Shown: positions 29,288 through 38,896, counted from the stretch's first letter. The stretch is 64,000 bases of DNA from Thalassotalea sp. LPB0316 (GCF_014898095.1 NZ_CP062946.1:1116001-1180000); one strand, 5' to 3'. The notes: generated by a model not told the origin, from the sequence alone. Program-made: numbers and translations.

Positions 29288-29752
29288 TTAGTTTTGTTTG
29301 GTTTTCTGCGTTGTTAGGAAGTTTACTGCATAGGTTAATGCAAATTCGTAGCCCTGATGACCAAGACCACAAATAACACCCTGAGCAACGTCAGATAAAT
29401 ATGATTGATGCCTAAACGATTCACGGGCGTGCACGTTAGACAGGTGAACTTCAACAAACGGAATATCAACCGAAAGTAAAGCATCACGCAACGCAACACT
29501 GGTATGAGTTAAGGCAGCAGGATTAATAATAATAAAGTCAACTTGGTTGAAACTGTTGTGGATTGCATCGATTAAGACATGCTCAGCGTTCGACTGAACA
29601 TGGCTAAGTGACACATTCATCGCCTGAGCTTTGTCTGTTAATTGTTCGATAATGTCAGTTAGTGATAATGCACCGTATATTGTCGGTTCGCGTTTACCTA
29701 GCATGTTTAGGTTTGGCCCGTTTATCACTAAAATCTTTGATTTTGCATTCAT
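29288..29752 (-). CDS. aroQ: 3-dehydroquinate dehydratase type II
   Basis: A 154-aa enzyme that dehydrates 3-dehydroquinate in the shikimate pathway and works as a dodecamer. The N-terminal [13 protein letters not shown] motif, catalytic Tyr26, and His83 and His103 ([10 protein letters not shown] and [11 protein letters not shown]) match the family. The position upstream of accB-accC is conserved in many gammaproteobacteria. The upstream gap to the divergent 30042 gene is 289 bp, AT-rich, and must hold the promoters of both units; I see no other feature in it. Confidence 0.96.
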   Translation of the reverse strand: MNAKSKILVINGPNLNMLGKREPTIYGALSLTDIIEQLTDKAQAMNVSLSHVQSNAEHVLIDAIHNSFNQVDFIIINPAALTHTSVALRDALLSVDIPFVEVHLSNVHARESFRHQSYLSDVAQGVICGLGHQGYEFALTYAVNFLTTQKTKQN

Positions 29753-30041
29753 CGTTAGCTATTTTTCATCAAGTTGAAGGTAAATCCATCATTGCATAGA
29801 TCTTAATGGGTTTACAGTTTCTCTGTTGTTAATTTTTGTTATTCTGTAATTTTAGCTACACATTATAGTGTTTTCGCAGAAATTAGCAGTAAAATACTGG
29901 TCTGATGACGTTGATGTAAGAAAAGCGAGCATTTTTTTTTAAATCAGCTACACTTAACGCTAATTATTACAAGCGGTAAGTGGCTATAATATCAGCAACT
30001 TACTGAATTTGAGGCCTTATAGGAAGCGGTGCATAAGCGCT

Positions 30042-30485
30042 ATGAAAAGTAAGGGACTAACGATTAAATATTTTAGCCTTTTTATGTTGCTAATTGGGTT
30101 GGTGTTTTCTACTCGAGTATCAGCAATTCATATCATTTCCCACGCGTCGATTGAGACCAAGCAACTGTCAACCGCTCAATTGCGACGTATTTACACAATG
30201 AGACAAACAACTTGGCCCAATGGCCAGACTATTGTTGTGTTCACGTTACCTAGCTCACATCCTGTTCACCAAGAGTTCACTAAAACAGAGTTGAAAATAT
30301 TTCCCTATCAACTCGATAAAATGTGGATAAAGTTAACCTTCTCTGGCCTTGCTAAACCACCGATAAAGGTGAATTCGGTCGAGGAGTTGATAGAAGCCGT
30401 TCGAAAAACACCCGGTTCGATAGGTTATATCGATGACAACGCAGAGATTGATGGGCTAAATATAATTGCAAAGGAGGCACAGTAA
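30042..30485 (+). CDS. Small PstS-like periplasmic substrate-binding protein
   Basis: A 147-aa exported protein from ATG 30042 (MKSKGLTIKYFSLFMLLIGL), with a signal peptide ending at VSA; an upstream TTG would add a basic tail. The mature part resembles one lobe of PstS-type phosphate-binding proteins: LSTAQLRRIYTMRQTTWPNG is their typical ...iF.gk...W.nG segment, and KTPGSIGYIDD is the PG.IGY(V) motif. At about 120 residues it is far shorter than real PstS. Its stop overlaps the next start by one base (TAATG), so it is coupled to the barrel protein and then to a GGDEF-EAL protein; a sensory role is more likely than transport. Confidence 0.75.
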   Translation: MKSKGLTIKYFSLFMLLIGLVFSTRVSAIHIISHASIETKQLSTAQLRRIYTMRQTTWPNGQTIVVFTLPSSHPVHQEFTKTELKIFPYQLDKMWIKLTFSGLAKPPIKVNSVEELIEAVRKTPGSIGYIDDNAEIDGLNIIAKEAQ

Positions 30486-31675
30486 TGGTGAAAGTATTAG
30501 GCAAATTATTCGCTATTGGGGCGAGTTTGATGTGGTCAGTTTCCAGTGTCGCCGCCGATGACCTTCAGTGGCATGGCTTTGTTTCTCAAGGGCTAATTCA
30601 AGCAGAAGACTCAACCTATATTAATGATGATGGCGATATTTCACCTGAATTGACTGAAGTAGGGCTCAACTTTTCATACCAAATTTCGCAGCGCTTAAGA
30701 TTAGCTGCACAAGGTGTATACATCAATGGTGGTAATCGCTATAACGAAGGTGCTCGTGTTGATTATTTGATGTTAGACTGGCACGCCTATAGCGATGAAA
30801 ACGACAATACCAATATTTATATCGGGCAAATTAAAAACTATACCTACCTCTATTCTAGTGTCCGAGATGTTCCTATGGCTAGGCCTTCCATTTTGCTTCC
30901 TCAAGGTATGTATTTCGATGCCACGCGTGACTTAAGTGTCGGCGGCGCGGGCGCTTATATCAATCATAAACACGACTCCCAGTATTACGGAAGTATCGAC
31001 TTTAATTTATCATCGAGTCGCTCTGAAATTTCAAGTAAACAGCGTCGTATTATGCTAGGCGATCAAGCAAATGGTGATTTAGATCACGAGTTTGATTTGC
31101 AATCGAGTGTATATTGGCAGCCTTATGGTGTTTCGCCGTGGCGTTTTGGCATGGGCTTTTTAACGGGTGAATTTAACTATCACGCGGGCGAGCAAGATGT
31201 TTTTAGCGACGGCAAGCTGATTTTGCAACGCTATACTGCAAACGTTAATTACGAAGGTGAACGTTGGCAATTTAGTGGTGAGATCATGCAAGAGCGATTT
31301 CGGCTAGAAGATTTATATTTCGCCGGCTCGTTACTTGATAGGTTTAGTCAAGGTATCTATGGACAGGCGAGGTATCAATTGACTGATGAACTAACATTGT
31401 TAGGTCGCGTTGAACGCTTTTACGGCAATAAAGATGATCGCAATGGCGATGATCTTGAAGCGGGTAGTGGTGGTTTAGTCCCTCATTATTTCGCTTTTCA
31501 ACATACTACAACGTTGGGTGTAAGTTATGATTTTATGCCTAATTTACGTCTGCAATTGGAAAATCATTGGGTACAAGGTACAGCGCGCTTAACCCCAATA
31601 ATTTTTCCAGATCCTGTAAATAACAACAAAAAGAACTGGCAGGTTTGGGCATTGCAATTAATGTATTGGTTCTAA
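30485..31675 (+). CDS. Outer-membrane porin-like beta-barrel protein
   Basis: A 396-aa exported protein with signal peptide (cut near SSVAA/DD). The mature chain opens WHGFVSQGLIQAEDS, has regular amphipathic strands throughout, and ends LQLMYWF with the C-terminal Phe required by the BAM machinery. This profile matches uncharacterised outer-membrane porins often found next to PstS-like proteins. It is the middle gene of a tightly packed three-gene unit: one-base overlap upstream, one-base gap downstream. Pore substrate unknown. Confidence 0.75.
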   Translation: MVKVLGKLFAIGASLMWSVSSVAADDLQWHGFVSQGLIQAEDSTYINDDGDISPELTEVGLNFSYQISQRLRLAAQGVYINGGNRYNEGARVDYLMLDWHAYSDENDNTNIYIGQIKNYTYLYSSVRDVPMARPSILLPQGMYFDATRDLSVGGAGAYINHKHDSQYYGSIDFNLSSSRSEISSKQRRIMLGDQANGDLDHEFDLQSSVYWQPYGVSPWRFGMGFLTGEFNYHAGEQDVFSDGKLILQRYTANVNYEGERWQFSGEIMQERFRLEDLYFAGSLLDRFSQGIYGQARYQLTDELTLLGRVERFYGNKDDRNGDDLEAGSGGLVPHYFAFQHTTTLGVSYDFMPNLRLQLENHWVQGTARLTPIIFPDPVNNNKKNWQVWALQLMYWF

Positions 31676-31676
31676 G

Positions 31677-34106
31677 ATGAAAAAGTTTTATGTCAGTGTT
31701 TCTTTTAAACTAATTTCAGTATTAGTTGGCACTTTGCTGTGTATTAGTTTGTTTTACTCATGGCTCTCATTTGTCAAGCTTGAATCCGATTACGCTCAAC
31801 ACCAAGAAGAGGCGTTAGAACAAGGGCGAAACTTTTTCGATATGCAGTCGTTGCAACTTGTTCAAAAGCTACAAATGTTAGTTGAGTGGTTTAGTGATCC
31901 AAGTTTATCCAGTCAATATCAAAACTTTCATGAATTAGGTCAAACCTTGCAGCTACATTTTGAGCAAATTCAACTGCATTTAGATATCGAGGACATTTGG
32001 CTTGTTCAAGATGATCAAATTAGCTTTAAGACCTCACCAATAGCAAGCGATATTTTACAAATCAGTCAACAGGTTCAATTAAAGCAAGAACCCGTTTCGA
32101 AAATTTTGTGTGATCGACAATGCTTTCAAACAGTTGGCTTGCCGATTATGAATCAGCATGGCGAAGTGGCATCGATTGTTATCAAGGCTAACATGAGTGA
32201 TACGCTGTTAGCGTTTAATCAACTGCTTGGCAGTGAGGTTTCGGTTTTACGGATCCCTCACCATGGTTCTTTGAACGATGCCGAGGTACTGTTAACGTCT
32301 AACCAGCCGATAGTCGACTATGTGAAGACCTTAAACCTCGACCCTTCGAGTATTGATAGTACAATGACTCAAGGCCTTAATTTTTCCTTCCAAGAACGTT
32401 TCTATTTGATTAATTTTCTGTCTCTAACGTCAAATGAAAAAGGCTTTTATAGCCTTATTTTAATCGAGGACTTAAGCCAATACACCACCGAAAGTGAGCT
32501 TTACCGCAATCAATTCCTCGCCGCGGTTATTGCATTCTTTATCGTTGTGAGCATCGTGGTATACATGATTTCACGAACATTTACTGAGCGTCTAGTGACC
32601 TTAGCTAGTTACCTGCCGTTACTTGCTAAAAAGCAATTCACAGAATTTCGCAAAGCAGAATTTAAGCGCAATAACTGGTTTAGTGATGAGCTCGACACCG
32701 TGATTGAATCGGCCACTATGCTAAGTTATCAACTTGAAAAGCTTAATTTAAAAGTGACCCTGAAAACTAACGAACTAGAAAATATTGCGATGTACGATTT
32801 ACTTACTGGCTTGCCAAATCGCAATATGCTGAATTTTGAATTAAAGAAAAGCCTCGCTAAATTGAGATACAGTGATCAAGGCTTTGCGCTATTGTTCTTG
32901 GATTTAGACGACTTTAAAAAGGTCAATGATAGTTATGGTCACAGTGAAGGTGACAAACTATTGGTGGAGGCAGCTAAACGGCTTAATGCGTGTGCTCGTA
33001 GCATTGATGTAGTTTGCCGATTCGGTGGTGACGAGTTTGTCATTATTCTAAGCCAATTAAACAGCCAAGAAGAAGGGATGACCCTCGCTCAAGAGTTTCT
33101 CAAGCAGTTTAAATCAGCTATTAAGTTAGATGAAAACCTCTTTTATGTGTCGACGAGTTTGGGTTTGGTTTACTGTACCGACCACGAAGCCACCGCTGAT
33201 GATTTAATTTCTAGTGCCGATATCGCCATGTATGAAGCGAAGATGAATGGTGGCGATCAATGTTTTGCCTACGACCCTGCTATGTATCAACGTGTTGCAC
33301 ACCGAGTGATGATGGAAAACGATGTGCGAACGGCTTTGTTAGAGCATCAATTTAGTTTGGCCCTACAGCCACAAATTGAAGCAAACACTAACCGATTTAT
33401 TGGCTTTGAAGCACTGTTGCGTTGGAAACACCCAGAGCGCGGTATGATCTCGCCTGATGACTTCATTCCCGTATTAGAAAACTCGGAACAAATGGTCGAG
33501 CTTGGTTACTGGGTGGTAAGACGCTGCTTTGAATTAGTCCGCAACTTTATTAAGTTGGGCTATGAAGATATTAGAGTAGCGATTAATTTATCGGCAAATC
33601 AGTTCTTAGATCCTAATTTAGTGTCATTTCTTACTAATCTATTAGAAGCCTATGAACTGGATGCTAAGCATTTTGAACTGGAACTCACCGAGCAAACGCT
33701 GGTTGAAGATATTGATAATGCGATAGCCGTAATGGTGACACTACGTGAGTCTGGTTTTAGTTTTGCCATCGATGACTTTGGTACGGGTTATTCGTCACTT
33801 GCCTACTTGAAGCGCATGCCTGTCGATATTATAAAAATCGATAAGAGTTTTGTTTTTGGTATGTTAGAAAATAATGCCGATTATCAAATTATCATGTCGA
33901 CTATTGCGATGGTTAAAAGCTTGGACTTAAAAGTGGTCGCCGAAGGTGTTGAAACGAGTGCGCAAATGCGCAGCTTAGCAGAGAATGGCTGTGACTATTT
34001 TCAAGGTTATTATTTTTCAAAGCCCGTGCCGGAAGATGAAATTGTTGACTATATTCAGGAGCAATTTCGCCATGGCATTTGGAATAATGCCGATGTCTAC
34101 CAGTAG
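31677..34106 (+). CDS. Membrane GGDEF-EAL cyclic-di-GMP enzyme
   Basis: An 809-aa inner-membrane protein: TM1 (about 10-30), a periplasmic sensor region of about 245 residues, TM2 (about 278-300), a linker helix, a GGDEF domain and an EAL domain. The diguanylate cyclase motif GGDEF is intact at 450-454, with an RxxD inhibitory site (RSID) five residues before RF-GGDEF. The EAL motif is intact at 578-580, and IDDFGTGYSSL, IKIDKSFV, VAEGVET and FQGYYFSKP are all present, so both activities look possible. It is the last gene of the PstS-like/barrel/GGDEF-EAL unit, one base after the barrel gene. A periplasmic signal from the first product is an attractive idea. Confidence 0.93.
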   Translation: MKKFYVSVSFKLISVLVGTLLCISLFYSWLSFVKLESDYAQHQEEALEQGRNFFDMQSLQLVQKLQMLVEWFSDPSLSSQYQNFHELGQTLQLHFEQIQLHLDIEDIWLVQDDQISFKTSPIASDILQISQQVQLKQEPVSKILCDRQCFQTVGLPIMNQHGEVASIVIKANMSDTLLAFNQLLGSEVSVLRIPHHGSLNDAEVLLTSNQPIVDYVKTLNLDPSSIDSTMTQGLNFSFQERFYLINFLSLTSNEKGFYSLILIEDLSQYTTESELYRNQFLAAVIAFFIVVSIVVYMISRTFTERLVTLASYLPLLAKKQFTEFRKAEFKRNNWFSDELDTVIESATMLSYQLEKLNLKVTLKTNELENIAMYDLLTGLPNRNMLNFELKKSLAKLRYSDQGFALLFLDLDDFKKVNDSYGHSEGDKLLVEAAKRLNACARSIDVVCRFGGDEFVIILSQLNSQEEGMTLAQEFLKQFKSAIKLDENLFYVSTSLGLVYCTDHEATADDLISSADIAMYEAKMNGGDQCFAYDPAMYQRVAHRVMMENDVRTALLEHQFSLALQPQIEANTNRFIGFEALLRWKHPERGMISPDDFIPVLENSEQMVELGYWVVRRCFELVRNFIKLGYEDIRVAINLSANQFLDPNLVSFLTNLLEAYELDAKHFELELTEQTLVEDIDNAIAVMVTLRESGFSFAIDDFGTGYSSLAYLKRMPVDIIKIDKSFVFGMLENNADYQIIMSTIAMVKSLDLKVVAEGVETSAQMRSLAENGCDYFQGYYFSKPVPEDEIVDYIQEQFRHGIWNNADVYQ

Positions 34107-34190
34107 AACTTATCCGGCGGTTAAGTTAGAGCAATTAACGGCTATATGATAGCAAACCTTTGAACTTACTCTTTCTCGATCTGCAATAAA

Positions 34191-34226
34191 AAAGGCTGAT
34201 ATGGATGACATATCAGCCTTTGTTTT
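34191..34226 (+). terminator. Rho-independent terminator
   Basis: A perfect 12-bp stem, AAAGGCTGATAT (34191-34202) with ATATCAGCCTTT (34210-34221), followed by TGTTTT. It ends the three-gene PstS-like/barrel/GGDEF-EAL unit. Confidence 0.85.
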
Positions 34227-34240
34227 AACCATAGTTTTTT

Positions 34241-34504
34241 ATACCAATTGAAATAAATATTTGACCGACTCAGAGCTACGTCAGGGAAGTTAGAATAAAA
34301 GAAATTTATGCAGGTGTAGTCAATCTACATCAAGTAAATTTGTGAAATTATCACTTTTCTGACGAGCTCCCAAGGGCGAGTTTAAAAGACTTTTATACTT
34401 CGTTACTGATTTTGATAAGGGAATAACCATTATCGGCATTCAAAGCCTTGTCTAAAAGCCTTTTAAATCTCGCTGAGTGAGCAAATATTTAATTCACTTG
34501 GTAT
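34241..34504. mobile_element. MITE-like element with terminal inverted repeats, 264 bp
   Basis: The left end starts ATACCAATTGAAATAAATAT; the right end (34482-34504) is its inverse with 21 of 23 matches. Inside lies a second inverted pair (34378-34395 and 34453-34471, GTTTAAAAGACTTTTA-like). There is no ORF of note. Related ends occur at 13950-13974 and 53054-53085. Size, terminal repeats and lack of coding suggest a non-autonomous transposable element. Its right end meets the fba stop codon. Any target-site duplication is unclear. Confidence 0.6.
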
Positions 34505-35580
34505 TAATATCTATTTAAACAATTCAAATCATCAAAACAGGTGACTAAGCGCTTTGTCATACTCTGCTCAGCATGTTTTAACCAAGCGCGCGGATCGTAG
34601 TATTTTTTGTTTGGTTTATCATCACCATCAGGGTTACCAATTTGGCCTTGTAAGTAACCTTGGTTGTCATCGTAATAGTTTTTCACGCCTTCCCAGGTTG
34701 CCCATTGGGTGTCGGTGTCGATATTCATTTTTATCACGCCGTAATCAATAGCATCGCGAATATCTGATAACTCGGAGCCAGAACCGCCGTGAAAGACAAA
34801 GTTTAATGGCTTTTTAGCTAAGCCAAATTTCTCTTCCACATAGTGTTGTGAGTTGTGCAAGATCATTGGGGTCAATTTAACATTGCCCGGCTTATAAACA
34901 CCGTGGACATTACCAAATGACGCGGCAATGGTGAAGTCTTCTGATACTGCGTTAAGTACTTCATAAGCGTAAGCAACATCTTCAGGTTGCGTGTATAGCG
35001 CACTGCTATCAAGGTGTGAATTATCCACGCCGTCTTCTTCACCGCCAGTGCAACCGAGTTCGATTTCTAAGGTCATGCCCATTTTAGTCATACGCGCGAG
35101 GTAGTCGCGACAAGTTTCGACGTTCTCTTGTAAAGGCTCAACCGATAAGTCAATCATGTGCGAGCTAAATAGCGGCTTACCTGTTGCCTTAAAATGAGCT
35201 TCACTAGCTTCTAGCATGCCGTCGATCCAAGGCAGTAATTCACGCGCCGCATGATCGGTGTGTAAAATCACCGGTATACCGTAATACTTGGCAACTTGAT
35301 GGACATAGTGAGCTGCGGCAATCGCACCCGCAACTGCAGCATCGTTGCCCGATAAGCCAACACTCTTACCTAGAAAAAAGCTCGCGCCACCATGAGATAA
35401 CTGAATAATAATCGGTGAGTTAACTTCTTTTGCGGCAGCTAATGTCGCATTGATTGAGTGGCTACCAATCACGTTAACTGCAGGGTAAGCAAAGTTATTC
35501 GCTTTGGCGTAATCAAGTAAAGTTTTAACGTCTTTTTGCGTTGCAACACCTGGGGCAACAAGCGTAGATAAGCGTTCCAT
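34504..35580 (-). CDS. fba: Class II fructose-bisphosphate aldolase
   Basis: A 358-aa zinc-dependent aldolase of glycolysis and gluconeogenesis, one residue shorter than E. coli FbaA. Catalytic Asp109 and zinc ligands His110, His226 and His264 are at the E. coli positions (LHTDHAA, FGNVHGVY, VFHGGSGS), as is Glu174 in LEIELGCTGGEEDG. It is a stand-alone gene, divergent from ung. Its stop codon coincides with the right end of the MITE-like element, so the transcript's 3' untranslated region runs into that element. Confidence 0.96.
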   Translation of the reverse strand: MERLSTLVAPGVATQKDVKTLLDYAKANNFAYPAVNVIGSHSINATLAAAKEVNSPIIIQLSHGGASFFLGKSVGLSGNDAAVAGAIAAAHYVHQVAKYYGIPVILHTDHAARELLPWIDGMLEASEAHFKATGKPLFSSHMIDLSVEPLQENVETCRDYLARMTKMGMTLEIELGCTGGEEDGVDNSHLDSSALYTQPEDVAYAYEVLNAVSEDFTIAASFGNVHGVYKPGNVKLTPMILHNSQHYVEEKFGLAKKPLNFVFHGGSGSELSDIRDAIDYGVIKMNIDTDTQWATWEGVKNYYDDNQGYLQGQIGNPDGDDKPNKKYYDPRAWLKHAEQSMTKRLVTCFDDLNCLNRY

Positions 35581-35754
35581 GAAAGTCCTTATATGTGAAA
35601 AGTTTGCGCGTGTTTTTCTACATTATGACACCGTTTTTGTTCAAGCCAAAATTTTGCAATGTAAACTCACATTTTTATGCTCAATTGGTTACTAGAGCTA
35701 AAGTAAAACGATGTGATAAAATCGCGGCTATAACTCCTAGGATTATGATCTTCG

Positions 35755-36414
35755 ATGAACAACTGGCAGTCATTTATTGATAACGAGAAACAACAGCCTT
35801 ATCTTGCCGATACATTAACTTATATTGCACACCGACGCGCTCAGGGCGTTAAGATTTACCCCAGTGATAGCGATTTGTTTAACGCCTTTAACTTAACGCC
35901 GTATCAAGCGGTGAAAGTGGTGATCATTGGCCAAGATCCGTATCACGGTGAGGGGCAAGCACATGGCTTGAGTTTTTCCGTACAAAAGGACGTAAAAATT
36001 CCCCCTTCGTTAGTCAATATGTATAAAGAGTTGGCGACAGATATTGAAGGCTTTGAAATTCCTGAGCACGGTGACTTAACCGATTGGGCGAAACAAGGCG
36101 TACTATTGCTTAATACCGTGCTTAGTGTTGAGCAGGGGCAGGCGCACTCGCATAAAGATTTAGGTTGGGAGACCTTTACCGATAAAGTGGTTGAACAACT
36201 CAATGATCGTGAACAACCTATGATCTTTATTTTGTGGGGGGCGCATGCGAAAAAGAAAGGTAAAAAAATTAATCGAGAAAAGCATGTCGTTATTGAAGGG
36301 CCACATCCTTCACCACTTTCCGCTTATCGCGGTTTTTTTGGTTGTCGCCATTTTTCGAAAGCTAATCAATGCCTAGTTGATTTAGGGTTAACGCCGATCG
36401 ACTGGCAGGTATAG
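35755..36414 (+). CDS. ung: Uracil-DNA glycosylase
   Basis: A 219-aa family 1 enzyme that removes uracil from DNA to start base-excision repair. The water-activating loop GQDPYHG (Asp61) and the Leu-intercalation loop [14 protein letters not shown] with His184 are intact, and the length matches E. coli Ung (229). The ATG at 35755 follows a GATC-rich leader with no strong ribosome site. It is divergent from fba and is followed by a block of 27-bp tandem repeats. Confidence 0.97.
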   Translation: MNNWQSFIDNEKQQPYLADTLTYIAHRRAQGVKIYPSDSDLFNAFNLTPYQAVKVVIIGQDPYHGEGQAHGLSFSVQKDVKIPPSLVNMYKELATDIEGFEIPEHGDLTDWAKQGVLLLNTVLSVEQGQAHSHKDLGWETFTDKVVEQLNDREQPMIFILWGAHAKKKGKKINREKHVVIEGPHPSPLSAYRGFFGCRHFSKANQCLVDLGLTPIDWQV

Positions 36415-36420
36415 AATTAC

Positions 36421-36530
36421 TTTCGTCACTCCGGCGAGGCCATCTTTTTTCGTCACTCCGGCGAGGCCATCTTTTTTCGTCACTTCGGTGAAGCCATCTT
36501 TTTCGTCACTCCGGCGAAGGCCGGAGTCTC
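36421..36530. repeat. Four tandem 27-bp repeats
   Basis: The unit CGTCACTCCGGCGAGGCCAT plus a short T-rich tail recurs from 36424, 36451, 36478 and 36504 (spacing 27, 27, 26); the last copy runs into GAAGGCCGGAGTCTC. The third copy differs at a few bases. There are no spacers, so it is not CRISPR. The unit belongs to the 'CGTCATTCCGGCGAAGGCCGGAATC' type of repetitive intergenic sequence. Confidence 0.85.
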
Positions 36531-36545
36531 AAATCGATACAAGAG

Positions 36546-36570
36546 ATCCCGGCTAACAACATGCCGGGAT
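36546..36570. terminator. GC-rich stem-loop after ung / dsbD
   Basis: ATCCCGGC (36546-36553) pairs with GCCGGGAT (36563-36570) around TAACAACAT. It follows the tandem repeats and lies 44 bp past the dsbD stop. There is no T-run, so it may be part of the repetitive element rather than a true terminator. Confidence 0.4.
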
Positions 36571-36613
36571 GACGAGGTGTTAGTCAGTAGCACGTAAACT
36601 GGCTAAAAAGTTA

Positions 36614-38434
36614 TTACAAAAACGTTTTCAAGTGCGCGGTAAATTCATCAGCGCCCATAAAGCCGGTTACTCTTTGTTTGCTCAATTCATTGCCTTGTAA
36701 ATCAAAGAACAAAATTGATGGCAAGCCGAATACGTCGAAATGCTCCATAAGCTCAATACTTGCGTCACTGCCGGTATCGGTTAAATCAATTTGAATTAAC
36801 ACAGTATTTGCCAACGCTTGTTGCACATTAGCTTTCGGAAAGGTGTACTCTTCAAATTCTTTACAGGCAATACACCAGTCGGCGTACAAATCGAGCATCA
36901 CGGTTTGCCCTTGGCTATTGGCCTTGGCGATTTCCTCGTTTAACTCGGCTAAGTTGTTAACAAAGATAAAAGCTTTATGCTCAACTTGCCCTTGGCTATG
37001 AGGTACTTGCGGGCTTGGCGAAATAATATGATAGAGCTTGGTTGCGCCAAAGAACAGCATCAAGAAAATCACCAGACTGCGTACGCCGTAACCAAAGGTC
37101 TTTTGCGTTTGTGAATTGGCAACATAAAAATAAGTTGCACTAGCTAACAGTAATAACGCCCATAACGCTTCGCTGATTTGCGCAGGAAGGAATCGCTCCA
37201 ATAAGAAAATGGGGACAGCTAGTAGTAACAAGCCGAAGATATTTTTAATGACATTCATCCAGTTACCCGCTTTTGGCAGAATCTTACCGCCTGAGCTACC
37301 TAAAACGAGTAAGGGTAAGCCCATGCCTAAGCTCAGGGCATATAGTGCACTTGCGCCGGTAATAATGTCACCACTTTCGGCGATAAAGATTAATGCGCCG
37401 GTTAGTGGCGCCGTTGTGCATGGTGAAGCAACTAGGCCAGAGATTGCACCCATGGCAAATACACCGGTATACGAGCCCCCTTTTTGCTTGTTACTCATTT
37501 CATTGAGTTTATTTTGCCAACTTGATGGCAGAGATAAGTTGAACAACCCAAACATCGACAGTGCGAGGAAAATAAACAATACGCTTAGCACTATTAAAAC
37601 AACGGGATGCTGGAACATCGCTTGAAATTGCGCACCGGCAAGCGCAACAACAACACCTAAAGCGGTGTAAGTTAACGCCATGCCTTGAACATAGAAAAAT
37701 GACAAACTAAAAGCGCGTTTGGTTGATAACCCTTCACCTTGGCCAACAATAATCCCCGTTAGAATAGGATACATTGGGAACACACAAGGGGTGAATGACA
37801 ACAACAAACCACCAGTAAAAAATGCCAATAAGGTGATCAGCAAACTCTCGTTTTTGAGCATATCTAATAATTCAAATTGCTCTGAGCTTTTCGCTGCATT
37901 AACTTTTTCTGTGGGTTCTTGCTCTGCTTGGCTAGGTGAGTTTGAGCTCAGCGCAGCCAAAACATCCTTGGTCGAGTGTTCAACCGGATCGAGTTCAATC
38001 GTTTTTACTACCGGTGGGTAGCAAAGGCCTTTTTTCGCACAGCCTTGATATTTTACCTGTAGTGTTGCGCCCGCTTTTGCTTCTTCAATATTGATATTGA
38101 ATTTGAGCGAATCAGGGTAGATTTGCTGAAGCCCAAAAAATTCGTCTTCGTGTTCAATACCTTCGGGTAGGTTAACGGGTGAAATTGAGCTATTAGTTGG
38201 CGTGAACTTGAATTGATGGCGATAAAGGTAGTAGCCGTCTTTGACATTAAAGGTGATCTCTAATTGATTATCCTTTTGGTAGTAATCAAAAATAAAGGCT
38301 TCATCAACTTTTAAAAACTCATTATCGTTGCTAAAAAGCGATACATTAGAGGTGTCAAAAATAGGGTTTTGTGCCACAGCACTCGAACAACTAACTGTTA
38401 ATGCTAACAGCCAAATCTTAATAATATTTTTCAT
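36614..38434 (-). CDS. dsbD: Thiol:disulfide interchange protein DsbD
   Basis: A 606-aa protein that carries reducing power from cytoplasmic thioredoxin to the periplasm. Signal peptide (1-22); N-terminal immunoglobulin-like domain with Cys132 and Cys138 (GCAKKGLCYPP); an eight-helix membrane domain with Cys217 (FTPCVFP) and Cys339 (SPCTTAPLTG); and a C-terminal thioredoxin domain with Cys521-Cys524 (DWCIACKEFE). All three cysteine pairs are intact, so the full relay should work. Its partners are periplasmic DsbC/DsbG and cytochrome c maturation proteins. It lies four bases after cutA, the usual arrangement. Confidence 0.96.
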   Translation of the reverse strand: MKNIIKIWLLALTVSCSSAVAQNPIFDTSNVSLFSNDNEFLKVDEAFIFDYYQKDNQLEITFNVKDGYYLYRHQFKFTPTNSSISPVNLPEGIEHEDEFFGLQQIYPDSLKFNINIEEAKAGATLQVKYQGCAKKGLCYPPVVKTIELDPVEHSTKDVLAALSSNSPSQAEQEPTEKVNAAKSSEQFELLDMLKNESLLITLLAFFTGGLLLSFTPCVFPMYPILTGIIVGQGEGLSTKRAFSLSFFYVQGMALTYTALGVVVALAGAQFQAMFQHPVVLIVLSVLFIFLALSMFGLFNLSLPSSWQNKLNEMSNKQKGGSYTGVFAMGAISGLVASPCTTAPLTGALIFIAESGDIITGASALYALSLGMGLPLLVLGSSGGKILPKAGNWMNVIKNIFGLLLLAVPIFLLERFLPAQISEALWALLLLASATYFYVANSQTQKTFGYGVRSLVIFLMLFFGATKLYHIISPSPQVPHSQGQVEHKAFIFVNNLAELNEEIAKANSQGQTVMLDLYADWCIACKEFEEYTFPKANVQQALANTVLIQIDLTDTGSDASIELMEHFDVFGLPSILFFDLQGNELSKQRVTGFMGADEFTAHLKTFL

Positions 38435-38438
38435 ACAG

Positions 38439-38750
38439 CTACTTTAAAGACTCAGTAATCCAGTTTAAATATGCGTGATTGCCAGTGTCGATATTGATGG
38501 CAATGATCTCAGGTACATCGTAAGGATGCAACTGCTCAATAGCCTGTGTTAGATCGCTCACTTTACTCGCTAAGGTTTTGATGATCAGTTGTTGCTCAAT
38601 ATCTTGGTGAACTTCACCTTGCCACATATAAACCGAAGTCATTTGCGGAATAATATTTACGCACGCCGCGAGCTTTTTGTTCACTACCCTATGCGCCACT
38701 TCTTTCGCTACTTCCTGTGACGGGCACGTACACAATACAATTTGATACAT
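38439..38750 (-). CDS. cutA: Divalent-cation tolerance protein CutA
   Basis: A 103-aa trimeric protein of the PII-like fold, linked in E. coli to copper tolerance. The VYMWQGEVHQDIEQQLIIKT segment and HPYDVPEIIAI motif are typical. It is immediately upstream of dsbD (four-base gap), the classic cutA-dsbD operon. The molecular role is not settled in any organism. Confidence 0.94.
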   Translation of the reverse strand: MYQIVLCTCPSQEVAKEVAHRVVNKKLAACVNIIPQMTSVYMWQGEVHQDIEQQLIIKTLASKVSDLTQAIEQLHPYDVPEIIAINIDTGNHAYLNWITESLK

Positions 38751-38896
38751 TTTACGTTAAACCTTTGGCTAGCCTATCTGCCTTAATTTAAAGGTATTTT
38801 ACACAGCTAACGGCTTTTTACTATGCTCATAAATTGGCCTAGTGGTTGAAATAGACCTGTAAAGCCTCATATTTGTTTCAGGTTAAAGGAGTTTTT

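Noticed and set aside
34107..34503. A missing gene in the gap before fba
   Set aside because: All frames are interrupted; the gap is filled by a terminator and the inverted-repeat element.
36421..36530. Possible CRISPR array
   Set aside because: Repeats are directly tandem with no unique spacers, and no cas gene is nearby.
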